30,166 nucleotides of DNA from the IMG/VR virus record IMGVR_UViG_3300042474_000633, positions 1 through 30,166 of that record, one strand, 5' to 3'. This document shows, piece by piece, positions 1 through 9,100 of the stretch. A program made the position numbers and the translations under genes. Each line of letters starts with the position of its first letter. Position 1 is the stretch's first letter. Under the pieces are notes generated by a model, which was not told where the DNA came from, searched no databases, and saw nothing but the letters and a program-made list of their open reading frames with translations. This DNA is from a virus.

Positions 1-1189
1 TTAACTTACTAAAATCAATCTTATTGTCCTCACCATAACTAAACATATTAGAAAACTCAAATCTAATCGGTTTCCAATAAATGTTTCTTAAAGTTTCCTC
101 ATGTGTAATTCTACTATTGACATCTCTGTTTATCTTTTCTAATTCACCTAAGTCTTTTGCATCAACAAACGGCATCATTCTTTCCACATACTCATTTATT
201 AAAGAGTTTTGGTAGTTTATATCTGCAATGTTTTCAAAGTCTAATTTATTACCTCTATCTCCTGTTTTCTTTTTTGATAGAGAGTCTGTTCTAATAATTG
301 TAAAGTCATCAACACCATATTTCATTTTGATTTCCGCAATTACCTTTTTAGTGTCCGCAGTATCGGTGTTTGACAATCTTACTCTTAAACGAGGATGTTT
401 TGGCATATCATTTACAACTGGAACTTTACCATTGTCAATATCCATAGTATAATAACCATAGTCATTTTGAATGTCAATTTCCTCATAGGTCATTGTGTCT
501 AAATCCCATGCTAAAAATCCATGTCTATCCAATGTTTCACCAAAGTTTTGTTGTAATAGAGAACCTGCGTAAACTACCTTACAACCTTTCGGACTTATCA
601 TTTCTTGACGCTTATGAATATCACCTAATAAGGCTAAATCAAAACCATCAAATATATCCGTTGTAAAATGTCTACTACTTACCACATATCCAATATCAGT
701 TTGAGAATTATCAACAGGTCCGTGGAATAAAGCAATCTTTTTATTACCAAACATTTTGTCAGCACTAATCCAATTGTCTTTGTTATCTAAAATTGAAAAT
801 ACTGAAAAATCAATACCACCAATAGAAAATACCTGTGTATCTCTTAAATAATAAAAGTCTTTTAATTCTAATGCATCAACCAATGGAGTAAGAACATCCA
901 TTCTATCCATATTGTTCATATTACAATCGTGATTTCCGGTAATAAGAATTGTAGGACAAGTTTTAGCACACTCTTTGAATAACCAACTTATTTCGTTGAC
1001 TAATTCTGGTGACATTTCCAATTTAGCGTGGGCAATATCACCTGCTAAATATATAATTGCATCTTCGGTTCCTCTTTTACGGATTTCCTCAAACATTTTT
1101 TCAAATACCTGTCTATACTCTTTGTGTCTTTTTACATTACGGATGTGAACATCGGCAATGTGGTAAATTGTTTTTAATTTACTACTCAT
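1..1189 (-). CDS. SbcD/gp47-like nuclease fused to start of SbcC/gp46-like ATPase (partial)
   Basis: The ATG at 1189 opens a frame that stays open for 396 codons to the left edge, so the C-terminal part is missing. Residues 1 to about 340 form a calcineurin-like metallophosphoesterase of the Mre11/SbcD/T4 gp47 type: DVH (13-15), GDIAH (50-54), GNHD (85-88), then FHGPVD and GDIHKRQ. This family supplies the nuclease half of the recombination and end-processing complex. T4 gp47 ends near 340 residues, but here the frame continues. Residues about 373-396 read KPIRFEFSNMFSYG and then KIDFSKL, the typical first beta-strands of an SbcC/Rad50/gp46 ATPase just before the Walker A loop. I infer a single-chain gp47-gp46 fusion. 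The Walker A itself lies outside the window. The start overlaps the primase stop as ATGA. Confidence 0.88.
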   Translation of the reverse strand, partial: MSSKLKTIYHIADVHIRNVKRHKEYRQVFEKMFEEIRKRGTEDAIIYLAGDIAHAKLEMSPELVNEISWLFKECAKTCPTILITGNHDCNMNNMDRMDVLTPLVDALELKDFYYLRDTQVFSIGGIDFSVFSILDNKDNWISADKMFGNKKIALFHGPVDNSQTDIGYVVSSRHFTTDIFDGFDLALLGDIHKRQEMISPKGCKVVYAGSLLQQNFGETLDRHGFLAWDLDTMTYEEIDIQNDYGYYTMDIDNGKVPVVNDMPKHPRLRVRLSNTDTADTKKVIAEIKMKYGVDDFTIIRTDSLSKKKTGDRGNKLDFENIADINYQNSLINEYVERMMPFVDAKDLGELEKINRDVNSRITHEETLRNIYWKPIRFEFSNMFSYGEDNKIDFSKL

Positions 1190-2127
1190 AGTGAGTTTAT
1201 TTTGTTTAATAATAATTCTTCGGGAGAAAACTCTTTGGTTTTCTTTAATTCCTCATAGAATTTTTCATACCCCATATCGGCGGCATCTTTATCTTTAAGA
1301 TACATCATTTTTACATGAATACCTTGTTTTCTAAAATATTCGGCAGCTTTAAGTGCCTCATTAATTGCATCGTTGTCCAATGAAATAATAATATCGGTAA
1401 TTCCACTCATAAAGATTTTTTCAACCAATATTCTTGATGGAAACTTACCTAATAACGGAATTGCATTCCTTTTAATTGTGATTGCATCAAATACACCCTC
1501 ACATAGTATAATCGGTTCGTTCCAGTTTACTTGGGAGTCAAAACATATTACATTTTTACTGATTGGAGGATTTTTGTATTTCATTTTGTTCTCTGGATAG
1601 TATGAACGAGAAACAAAGTAATTTAATGTACCATCGGAATTGTATGATGGTATAATTACTCGTTGACCATACAACCCTTCTTTACAATATCCTATGTTAT
1701 ATTTGATTATATCTTTAATACCTATTCCTCTTTGAGTAAGGTAATGTATTGCGTGTTTATATTCTGGATTAAACCCTTTAGGAACCTCACTAAGACTAAT
1801 AAATTCTTTTGGTAGGGAAATGAACACCTTTGTATCGGCATCCTCTAAAAGTGGGTTATAATTGCTGTCTCCGTATATCTCTCTAATAACCGAAATAACC
1901 TTTCTATCAACATCTAACTTTTTTAATAATGAGGTCAATTTCTTACCACCACTATTGCAAGTCCAACAATGCCACTTTTGGGTTTCCGTATTAACTTGTA
2001 ATTTTTGTTTATGGTGATTACAGAAAGGACAGTAAAATGCCAACTCATTTCCTTTAAGAGTGAGATGACTACCTAAGACACCGGTTAGAGTAGATACGAC
2101 TATATTCTTATCATTTTGCTTCAACAC
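1186..2127 (-). CDS. DNA primase (DnaG/gp61-like, zinc finger plus Toprim)
   Basis: This gene probably makes RNA primers for lagging-strand replication. An N-terminal zinc ribbon is visible as CPFC (33-36) and CWTC (54-57). The middle (about 125-200) resembles the DnaG catalytic N-subdomain, with the YGQRVIIPSYN stretch. A Toprim domain follows: LCEG (E210) and SLDND (D251, D253), the metal-binding acid residues of the family. At 313 aa it is close to phage primases of the T4 gp61 size and has no helicase domain. The start is GTG at 2127 (or TTG at 2124): an in-frame TAA at 2131-2133 excludes any longer form. A promoter-like motif ends only 6 bases upstream, so the message may be leaderless. 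Its stop overlaps the start of the SbcD-like gene. Confidence 0.92.
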   Translation of the reverse strand: MLKQNDKNIVVSTLTGVLGSHLTLKGNELAFYCPFCNHHKQKLQVNTETQKWHCWTCNSGGKKLTSLLKKLDVDRKVISVIREIYGDSNYNPLLEDADTKVFISLPKEFISLSEVPKGFNPEYKHAIHYLTQRGIGIKDIIKYNIGYCKEGLYGQRVIIPSYNSDGTLNYFVSRSYYPENKMKYKNPPISKNVICFDSQVNWNEPIILCEGVFDAITIKRNAIPLLGKFPSRILVEKIFMSGITDIIISLDNDAINEALKAAEYFRKQGIHVKMMYLKDKDAADMGYEKFYEELKKTKEFSPEELLLNKINSL

Positions 2128-2133
2128 GACTTA

Positions 2134-2163
2134 AATATACGACAAATATTTGATATTTCCAAA
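2134..2163 (-). promoter_or_regulatory. Promoter-like motif upstream of primase
   Basis: On the minus strand the sequence reads TTTGG (2163-2159), a 19-base spacer ending in ATATTTGTCG, then TATATT (2139-2134). The same arrangement and spacing recurs at 25255-25284, 27777-27806 and, with TTAGG, at 26614-26643. It resembles the Bacteroidota -33/-7 promoter. A start site about 7 bases downstream would fall on or next to the primase GTG. Confidence 0.7.
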
Positions 2164-2167
2164 TATT

Positions 2168-2593
2168 TTAAGGTCTATTTTCCTCTAAAAACCATTCATT
2201 TGGGATGATTTTGTCTGCATACTTATATCCGTTCTTTTCACACCAATCCCCATAGGTTGTTTTTGAATTTTTGGTGATTTTGTTCTTTGAATTGGAAAAT
2301 ACGAATCTGATGTCCATATTTGGGTTTTGTTCTTTAACCAATAAGTGCTTCTTACGGTCAGCTGCCACAAACCTACCCTTTGTCTCTATTCTAATACCAT
2401 TGGGTAATTTGAAATCGGGGTGATAGTGGTGAACGGATGCAGGAATTATGTATGGAACTTTTTCAGTTTCATATTCTACTTTAATTCCTTGAGATTCTAT
2501 TTGTTGAGATATGGTTTCTTCTAAACCAGACTTAAACCCATATTTTTGTGCAACCCATTTTGGATTGTTCTTTTTTGTAACTTTTTTAGCCAT
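2168..2593 (-). CDS. Endonuclease I, T7 gp3-type Holliday junction resolvase
   Basis: The protein matches T7 endonuclease I along nearly its full length (141 aa against 149). This is a homodimeric nuclease of the PD-(D/E)xK fold that cleaves four-way junctions and branched DNA. Visible landmarks are YGFKSGLEE (E25), YIIPAS (48-53), HPDF (D60), IETKG (E70, K72), DRKKHLLVKEQNP and the C-terminal PNEWFLEE. E25, D60, E70 and K72 correspond to the catalytic residues of T7 endonuclease I (E20, D55, E65, K67), so the enzyme is probably active. It sits 5 bases after the 99-aa ORF and just before the primase promoter. T4-type phages usually use endonuclease VII (gp49) for this job, so a T7-type resolvase here is a module swap. 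Confidence 0.95.
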   Translation of the reverse strand: MAKKVTKKNNPKWVAQKYGFKSGLEETISQQIESQGIKVEYETEKVPYIIPASVHHYHPDFKLPNGIRIETKGRFVAADRKKHLLVKEQNPNMDIRFVFSNSKNKITKNSKTTYGDWCEKNGYKYADKIIPNEWFLEENRP

Positions 2594-2598
2594 TAAAT

Positions 2599-2898
2599 TT
2601 ATTTTGTCCTATCGTTTTTGCCATAAGGCTTAACATCGGTATATCCATTTTTTAAATATGAACTACCACCACCAATTTGTCCACCCGCTATACCATATCT
2701 ACTTTTAGCTGGTGTAATTGCTTCAAATGTTGCAATAGCTTTATCATCTGCAGATTTTGTTCCAGAAAAATCAATACCTACCGAATATTTTGTTTTATCT
2801 TTTGCTTTATTTGCGTCTACTAAATCCGCTGCAGGTTTTCCTTCTTGCCAATCACCTGACTTTTGTTCTTTGTATAATTCTAAAATAGTTTTAGCCAT
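2599..2898 (-). CDS. Hypothetical protein, small, Gly/Lys-rich
   Basis: I do not recognise this 99-aa protein. It is soluble and polar, with no signal peptide or membrane segment. The first 35 residues are charged (LYKEQKSGDWQEG). The C-terminal half holds a glycine-rich stretch (YGIAGGQIGGGSSYLKNGY, about 68-86) followed by a basic tail. It is the last gene before the DNA-metabolism genes and has its own upstream gap with a TATTTATA element, so it is probably expressed late with the tail genes. A minor virion or assembly role is possible, but only position suggests it. Confidence 0.7.
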   Translation of the reverse strand: MAKTILELYKEQKSGDWQEGKPAADLVDANKAKDKTKYSVGIDFSGTKSADDKAIATFEAITPAKSRYGIAGGQIGGGSSYLKNGYTDVKPYGKNDRTK

Positions 2899-2914
2899 AT
2901 CATTTGTTTTTGTA

Positions 2915-2924
2915 TATAAATATA
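2915..2924 (-). promoter_or_regulatory. Candidate late-promoter element (TATATTTATA)
   Basis: The gap upstream of the 99-aa gene carries TATATTTATA on the coding strand, about 16 bases before the ATG. The same TATTTATA core lies in the gaps before the genes starting at 4121, 6084 and 10818. No TTTGG box lies at the -33 distance, which would fit a late sigma that reads only the -10 region. Confidence 0.4.
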
Positions 2925-2927
2925 AGA

Positions 2928-4121
2928 TTATGTATCAAATCGTACAATAAAATTCACAGGAATATCTGGTTCGGACTTAATTGGTTGTGGTAACTTAGCC
3001 ACTGCAACCAAATCACAATTATCATCGTATAAACCAATTGTTGTAATAAATGGTGTTAAGAATGAACCAGTTGAATCAACCGAACCACTTAAATCGTAAT
3101 GTTCAAATCCTGCCTTTTTAGTTCCTATCGAACCGGTATATCCATAATCTAATATATTACCATTTTCTAATGTGGATTTTTTACGAATATATTTTGCTCC
3201 TGGATTAGTTGTTGTTTTGTAAATTTTACCATCTGACCCCGTTACGAATCCTGTTTCTTTTCCAATCTCAACAATTGCCGATGGATTTTGTGATACATTG
3301 AATTCATCTTCATTTACAATTAAAAGATATTCATTTTCATAAATCGTTTTTGTTGATTTATAAGTTATTTCCCAATCATTTTTTAATAAGTCTGCCGAAT
3401 TTCTTGTTAAGACCACCAATCCTTGATTGTAAAAAACATTTCCCATCTTAATACCCTGTGATTCTTCCGGCAAAAATGGTATATCTTCGACTATCACAAC
3501 ACTGGTTTCAATATCCATCGATACTATTTCCAATTGATACCAATCACCATCATAAGACATTGATAGTATATTATTTTCTATATCAAATGTATACGGGTCT
3601 TCTTCTAATAATGAACCAGAATATATGTAATTCGATAAATCTGAAAAATTTATTAATTGATTTTGTATATCGATTTTACCCAATCGTATTGAATCTCTGT
3701 TATCTTGTATATTACCAAATGAATCATCAAAGTATGAAATTTCATTTAATTGATTTAGATTATCTTTTAAAATAACAGAACCCTTTTTAATTCCTTCACC
3801 AACATAAACATTTGGAATTGATATTACTTTTGCACTTCCACTTAAAAATCTTTCCTTAGATAAAAGTGCATCTGTATATGATTTTGTTTTATGTCCTGTT
3901 CTTAATAATGGGTTATCTTCTTGTCCATTATAAAATTGTGCTCTAAGTTGTCCGAATATAGAATTTTTTGGATATAATCCTGATAAGTCTGTTAATTTAT
4001 CATTGGCTTCTAACAATGAAATTTTTGGTTCGGCAATACCTGCAGACCCACTAAAATTCCATTCTTTATAAGCCTTAAACGGCCTTATACTAATATCCGA
4101 CTTTGGTATTCTTTTTAACAT
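2928..4121 (-). CDS. Structural protein, paralogue of the upstream 418-aa protein
   Basis: Probable virion (tail/baseplate) protein of 397 aa, mostly beta-rich with many Ser/Gly/Asn residues and no signal peptide. Its C-terminal half parallels that of the 418-aa protein encoded just upstream: NEYLLIVNEDEFNVSQNPS against SHYFVRANNREFNFSNNPT, and FITTIGLYDDNCDLVAVAK against VYITTVGLYDDANELLAVAK. Both end in a strand-like tail finishing FDT or LDF. The N-terminal half (about 1-200) is not visibly shared, so the two proteins may have a common assembly domain and different exposed domains. The exact place in the particle is unknown. It lies behind a terminator and its own candidate late promoter. 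Confidence 0.8.
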   Translation of the reverse strand: MLKRIPKSDISIRPFKAYKEWNFSGSAGIAEPKISLLEANDKLTDLSGLYPKNSIFGQLRAQFYNGQEDNPLLRTGHKTKSYTDALLSKERFLSGSAKVISIPNVYVGEGIKKGSVILKDNLNQLNEISYFDDSFGNIQDNRDSIRLGKIDIQNQLINFSDLSNYIYSGSLLEEDPYTFDIENNILSMSYDGDWYQLEIVSMDIETSVVIVEDIPFLPEESQGIKMGNVFYNQGLVVLTRNSADLLKNDWEITYKSTKTIYENEYLLIVNEDEFNVSQNPSAIVEIGKETGFVTGSDGKIYKTTTNPGAKYIRKKSTLENGNILDYGYTGSIGTKKAGFEHYDLSGSVDSTGSFLTPFITTIGLYDDNCDLVAVAKLPQPIKSEPDIPVNFIVRFDT

Positions 4122-4127
4122 ATCTAA

Positions 4128-4136
4128 TATAAATAT
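4128..4136 (-). promoter_or_regulatory. Candidate late-promoter element (ATATTTATA)
   Basis: Coding-strand ATATTTATA lies about 6 bases before the ATG of the 397-aa gene and just after the terminator that ends the previous transcript. That placement suggests a restart of transcription. The distance to the start codon is very short, so the leader would be minimal. Confidence 0.4.
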
Positions 4137-4143
4137 CTTAAAA

Positions 4144-4171
4144 CTAAAAACCCACCAAATTAAGGTGGGCC
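4144..4171 (-). terminator. Rho-independent terminator
   Basis: On the minus strand the six-base stem CCCACC/GGTGGG (4169-4164 and 4156-4151) encloses a 7-base loop and is followed directly by TTTTT (4150-4146). It lies between the 418-aa and 397-aa structural genes. The plus-strand flank is also T-rich, so it may work in both directions. Confidence 0.85.
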
Positions 4172-4194
4172 ATAGTTTTTATTTTATTCTCCGA

Positions 4195-5451
4195 TTAGAA
4201 GTCTAATTTAACTTTGATTGCAATCTCCTTATCAAATGATTTTTCAATTGGTTTAGAAGTTTTTGCTACTGCTAATAATTCGTTTGCATCATCATATAAA
4301 CCAACCGTTGTAATATAAACATGCGGGTCTCTTTCAAATAGTGGTTGAACAAATGCACCAACCGAACCAGTTATAAATGTTGGATTATTTGAGAAATTAA
4401 ATTCTCTATTATTTGCTCTTACGAAATAATGAGATGTTGAAACGTTTTCAGTTCTTCTCACTTGGAAATCTGCACCACCACTAATTGCCATCAATAATGC
4501 TACTGAACCTGAGTTATTACCATTGTTTTGGTGATATGTAGAAGTAATTGAATTATACGCTGGAGCCAATTTAATATCTACCGATGAACTTAATGCTGCC
4601 GGGTTTAATAATATGATTCCCATATCTGGATAGAATAAACCATATCCTTGTCCGTTTGGTGCAGTATAGTTTGCAATTGATGCAGTTAATGCTGAACCGA
4701 TATTTAATGAACCACTTACTAAATTATAAACTCTACCCGCGGTTGTTACATTTTCATCACTTCCACCACTATCATCAATTAAAGTAATACTTCTAACTGA
4801 ACCCGATAAATCTATTGAGATATTTCCTGGGTCTAATCTTTCTTTGTATCTTGCTCTATTTACATTGATTGCGTAGAATGATGTCATATTAGTTCCACCT
4901 GCAACTATACCCGCTGCAGAACTACTTAAATATACACTAAAATAATTATCGGAACTATCCAATAATACATTCTTATATTGATTATAAGTTGCCTTTGTTG
5001 GTAAAGTTGAATCATCATTTTGACTTATAGTTGGTGCACCAAATCCTTCCGAATCACCATATGCAATTGAGAATTGAACTTCAGCTGCACCGGCCGATAC
5101 TAATCCATTGTATACATCTAAATAATATTTACCACTTGTAGATGCAACTTGTGTAGACGATGTATAGTTAGCTTTAACATCTAATGAACCGGTATCACCA
5201 CTCCATATTCCAGAAGTTACGATTTCAGTTCTATTAGTTACTTTGTCAATTGTACCAAATTTTTTGTAGATACCATTTGTAATTGTTGTGATATCTGAAC
5301 TGATTTGTTCACCAGTTCCTAAAAATTGGTTTACGATTCTAACTAATTCGTTAGTATCTACTGGAGTGCCTGCGGTGTTTGCTGCACCGGCTAAGTAATT
5401 TGATATATTACTTGCTAATAGGGCTCCTCTACTGTCTCTTATTAATGCCAT
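4195..5451 (-). CDS. Structural (tail/baseplate-associated) protein, 418 aa
   Basis: Probable virion protein. Residues 1-70 are helical (MALIRDSRGALLASNISNYL, then VRIVNQFLGTG), and the remainder is beta-rich with many Ser/Thr/Gly. The C-terminal region (about 335-418) holds NNREFNFSNNPTF, VYITTVGLYDDANELLAVAK and the end IAIKVKLDF. As I recall, such ends occur in structural proteins of environmental T4-like phages, and the 397-aa protein downstream shares them. I infer a common docking or trimerisation domain. It follows the 207-aa structural gene after 9 bases and is closed by a clear terminator, so it ends the main tail transcript. No enzymatic motif is seen. Confidence 0.82.
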   Translation of the reverse strand: MALIRDSRGALLASNISNYLAGAANTAGTPVDTNELVRIVNQFLGTGEQISSDITTITNGIYKKFGTIDKVTNRTEIVTSGIWSGDTGSLDVKANYTSSTQVASTSGKYYLDVYNGLVSAGAAEVQFSIAYGDSEGFGAPTISQNDDSTLPTKATYNQYKNVLLDSSDNYFSVYLSSSAAGIVAGGTNMTSFYAINVNRARYKERLDPGNISIDLSGSVRSITLIDDSGGSDENVTTAGRVYNLVSGSLNIGSALTASIANYTAPNGQGYGLFYPDMGIILLNPAALSSSVDIKLAPAYNSITSTYHQNNGNNSGSVALLMAISGGADFQVRRTENVSTSHYFVRANNREFNFSNNPTFITGSVGAFVQPLFERDPHVYITTVGLYDDANELLAVAKTSKPIEKSFDKEIAIKVKLDF

Positions 5452-5460
5452 AGTATTTTA

Positions 5461-6084
5461 TTATTGAACGTAAGTTACTGTGATTGGAATAGTTTGTGAA
5501 CCACCCGTTTCGTTACCATAAACTGTAATAGTTGTTCTGATAGTTGAAGTTAATGATGGGTTTGGAATAAATTTGAAAGTTAATCCTTTAGCAATTGCTG
5601 CAGTTGCAGATACATCGTCTCCGATAAATACTGGAACTGAACCAATTTCTGATGTTACACCTTCACCGATAATATCACCTGCATTTTTGTTAGATAATAC
5701 AATTGTATATCCTAAACTTCTATTTCCTGCAGGAGATGTGGTCGGAGATAATGCAACCTCACCACTTCTTTGGTTAACTGCCAGATTAGGAACTCCAAAT
5801 TCAACAACCGGAATTCTAGTTGTATTTTTTGGTAAAGTTACTAATTTATACTTCATTACTTGAGTCTCATCCGGATTAGCTTCTAATACAGGCATATTTT
5901 TAATAGCTGCATCATAATAAGCAGAACCCAATGGGTGAGCTGGTTCGTAAAGTGTGTAATCAATCTCATCATCTGCTAATGCAAATTGAGTGATGTTTAA
6001 ACCTTGACCTGCTGCTAATTTTTCTCTGCCTTTTTTGGTAAGAATTGCGTCAACGGTTAATTCTGTGTTACTTAAATATCCCAT
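5461..6084 (-). CDS. T4-like structural protein, LTKKGREKLA family
   Basis: This 207-aa protein begins with YLSNTELTVDAILTKKGREK, followed by LNITQFALADDEIDYTLYEP. From memory, this N-terminal block is common in small structural proteins of cyanophages and other environmental T4-like phages. The rest is beta-rich: a Pro/Gly region (about 85-140) and a C-terminal strand region ending TIPITVTYVQ that looks Ig-like. A virion or baseplate-associated role is likely, but its position in the particle is not known to me. It has its own gap upstream with a TATTTATA element and is followed closely by the 418-aa gene. Confidence 0.82.
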   Translation of the reverse strand: MGYLSNTELTVDAILTKKGREKLAAGQGLNITQFALADDEIDYTLYEPAHPLGSAYYDAAIKNMPVLEANPDETQVMKYKLVTLPKNTTRIPVVEFGVPNLAVNQRSGEVALSPTTSPAGNRSLGYTIVLSNKNAGDIIGEGVTSEIGSVPVFIGDDVSATAAIAKGLTFKFIPNPSLTSTIRTTITVYGNETGGSQTIPITVTYVQ

Positions 6085-6104
6085 AGTATAATATTATCTT
6101 TTGT

Positions 6105-6114
6105 TATAAATATA
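6105..6114 (-). promoter_or_regulatory. Candidate late-promoter element (TATATTTATA)
   Basis: Coding-strand TATATTTATAACAAAAG lies about 20 bases before the ATG at 6084, in the 48-base gap after the 1561-aa gene. It is nearly identical to the site at 2915-2924 (TATATTTATATACAAAAAC). Confidence 0.45.
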
Positions 6115-6132
6115 ATTATTTTAAAATTCCGT

Positions 6133-9100
6133 TTATTCTACCTCCAAAATTGGTTCAGAAGTATTTCTACCCGTTCTATTTACTGTTAATGTATTTGGAT
6201 TAGATACAAACGTTTCAACAGGAGGTGTTCCATCCAATGTTGTTGCTGCAGTATTTTTTGAACCTCTAAAGAAACTATTTTCCAAACCTCTTGTCAAATC
6301 CGATGTATTTCTATAATGTGTTGGTAAATACCCATCCACAGGCACTACTGCAATTATATTACCTTGTACATTGGGAACATTTGAACCACTAAATGGTTGT
6401 ATATTCAATTTAGTTTCAGTATAAGTTTGAATATCGGAAATATAACCACCTCTAGGGTCACCCAATCCATTTGCAGATGCTGTTACGGCAAATTTACTAA
6501 CTATTCTTTCTTTTTCTTCGGTAATTAATTGTACTCTAATTCTTTCCTTTATTTTTCTATTATCTTTATCAAAATAAGTTCTAATTGCATTACCATTCTG
6601 TGCATAAATGCCAAATCCAATCATTTCATATGCAGTTTGACCATATGTTTCAATACCTAAATTAATTTCCGTTGTAATTGTTGGTTCATCTAATCCAGCA
6701 TCTATATTTACTTCTTTTTGATATGATTCGGCATTTGTAATAGTAGTATCATTGTTATCAATTAAACTATCATATTGATATGAATCAGATATTAAATTTT
6801 CTGAAAGGTTTGCATCAACTATACTTTCATATTGATTATTTTCTGCAATCAAACTTTCGGATAAATCCGCATTTACCAATGCATTGTATTGATTATTTTC
6901 AGAAGTCATTATAGTAGTGTCCTGATAATGTATTGTTACTTCTTGTTGATAATCTTCACCTATTGGTCTTTTTCTTGCAACCTTACTTCTTTCTAAAATA
7001 TGTGGTTCAATTAATAAACCAGTAGTTGCTTTAACTCTTGCAGGTAACATTTTCTTAATATCTTCAAACATAGATTTCTCATATAGTTTAATTAAGTTAA
7101 TGTATGCGTATATATCTCTACCATCAAATCTTTGGAAATAATAATTTCTTAATGAATCTAGTCTAGTATAATTTGATTTATTTTCATCTGCAGGGTCACC
7201 AATGTAGTTATCTAAATTCAATCCACCAAGTGATTTAGCTATATCAATGTTCAACTCCTTTGTTGGAGAGAAGAATAAACCAACTCTATTGGAATCAACC
7301 GGTGATTGGTCAAATGCCTTTTTTGTTGCTCTATTTTTATAAGATAAATCCGAAACTAAAGTTTGTGATTCAAATCTAACTTTATTTGTAGAATATCGTG
7401 TCGAACCGGCATCTGGTATTTCTAATACAACCGTTCTATCTATTGCTTCAAATTGATATGGATATGATGTAATCGATGGGAATCCAATTGCAGATGCGGA
7501 ATATGATGCAGATGGGTTTTCTGAAAATATTAATGTTCCATTCGTTATAGACCCACTTTCTAAATCATTTCTATGTAAAGAAGATGAAAAATAAATATTC
7601 GCATCTACATTTAATAATGAAGAAGATACTGCTAAGTTTTTTGGATATTCAAAATCCAATCTAAAGAATAAATCATCAGTAGAAGATGATGTGTGGTTAC
7701 CATTTATCATTTCAGGAAAAGAAACGTGTTCGTAAAATCTTTCTTTATCCAAAGGTGTACTCCATAAACGGAATTCATCCAAAGAACCAGTAAATCCGGA
7801 ACTACCACTTGCAATATAAATGTAATTTCCACCATCCCAACTTGCACTAACATTTAAAATGCTTGCAGAAACCGATTCTTGGAATATAGTTCTTTCTTTT
7901 TCAGATTGTCTTACATTTAATTCAAAACTAGAAGATACACTTCCACTATTTCTACTAACTTCAATACCAAAGAAACTATCATTGAATATTGGTAATAAAG
8001 ATGTAGACATTGAAATTGAACCAGAATAATTAAATACAACTTTACCATATTTAGAATCCGTTGAACCAATAAGATTTACTCCCCATCCACTACCAGATAT
8101 GATATTAAAATTACCACCATATGCCGGTTTCACAAAACATTCTATTGTATCTGGTTTTCTATTTCTTTCGGTATTTTTCCATTCCAATTTAATACTTCCA
8201 GAATTTTGTCCGTAAAACTTAAGTGCAGTAGTTATATTATCAAATTCAAATTTACTTTTACTTGTAGTTGTCACTTCGGGCCCACCAAATTCTAAAATTG
8301 AAAGATTTGATGATGGAATACCATAACATGACATTATTGCATAAACACCACGTCTTGTTCCTTTGTGTTTTAATAAGTAAGGTAAGTTATTTACAATTCT
8401 TCTCCAAACTTCGTATGTTCTTTGTCTTCCAGGATTTGTTTCTTTTATATTTCCATTGGAATCCATACCAAATACATAATTCCAAAGTTGTGAATCAGCA
8501 GCTAAGTTTTTGGCATCCCAATTAAATGATTTTAATACATCAAACAATAACTTATCCGATATTCCGTTTGTTGATTTATAACCAAATTCTCTACTTTTTT
8601 CAATTGATTTTGTGTAATAATAAATGTTGTCAAAGTGTTGGCCTATCATTGTAAAAAATAACAATAAACTTTGATTTTCTGTATTATTTACAATATATTG
8701 TGGTATATTATTTAATACATAGTTTGAATTATTAACATCAAATGATTCAGCAAGTTCTATAATATTGTTATACCAAGGAAGTACACTACCAGTATCGGTA
8801 GATAATAATCTAAAATTACCACTATATGGCCAAGTTATAGAACTACTTGTTGCTAATGTATATTCTGATTTAGTGTATAAGAATTTTTCAAAACCATCAA
8901 ACCCATTTACTATTTGATTTTTCTTTAGAGTTTGTCTTTCAATTTCTTGTGTTGATTGTAATGTTCCAGACCAAGATGCAGTTTGTGCATTTTGAATGGC
9001 GGTTTCATATACTTCTATTAATTGAACTTTGTATATAAAATTTTCTACTCTTTCTTTTGCGGAACTAAAATGTACAAAATTATCCCAAATATATTCGGAA

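Noticed and set aside
228-452. Plus-strand open frame at the left edge
   Set aside because: It is antisense to the SbcD-like nuclease, whose frame has clear catalytic motifs.
6680-6960. CRISPR-like array
   Set aside because: The repeats are imperfect, in frame and without spacers; they encode a protein repeat.
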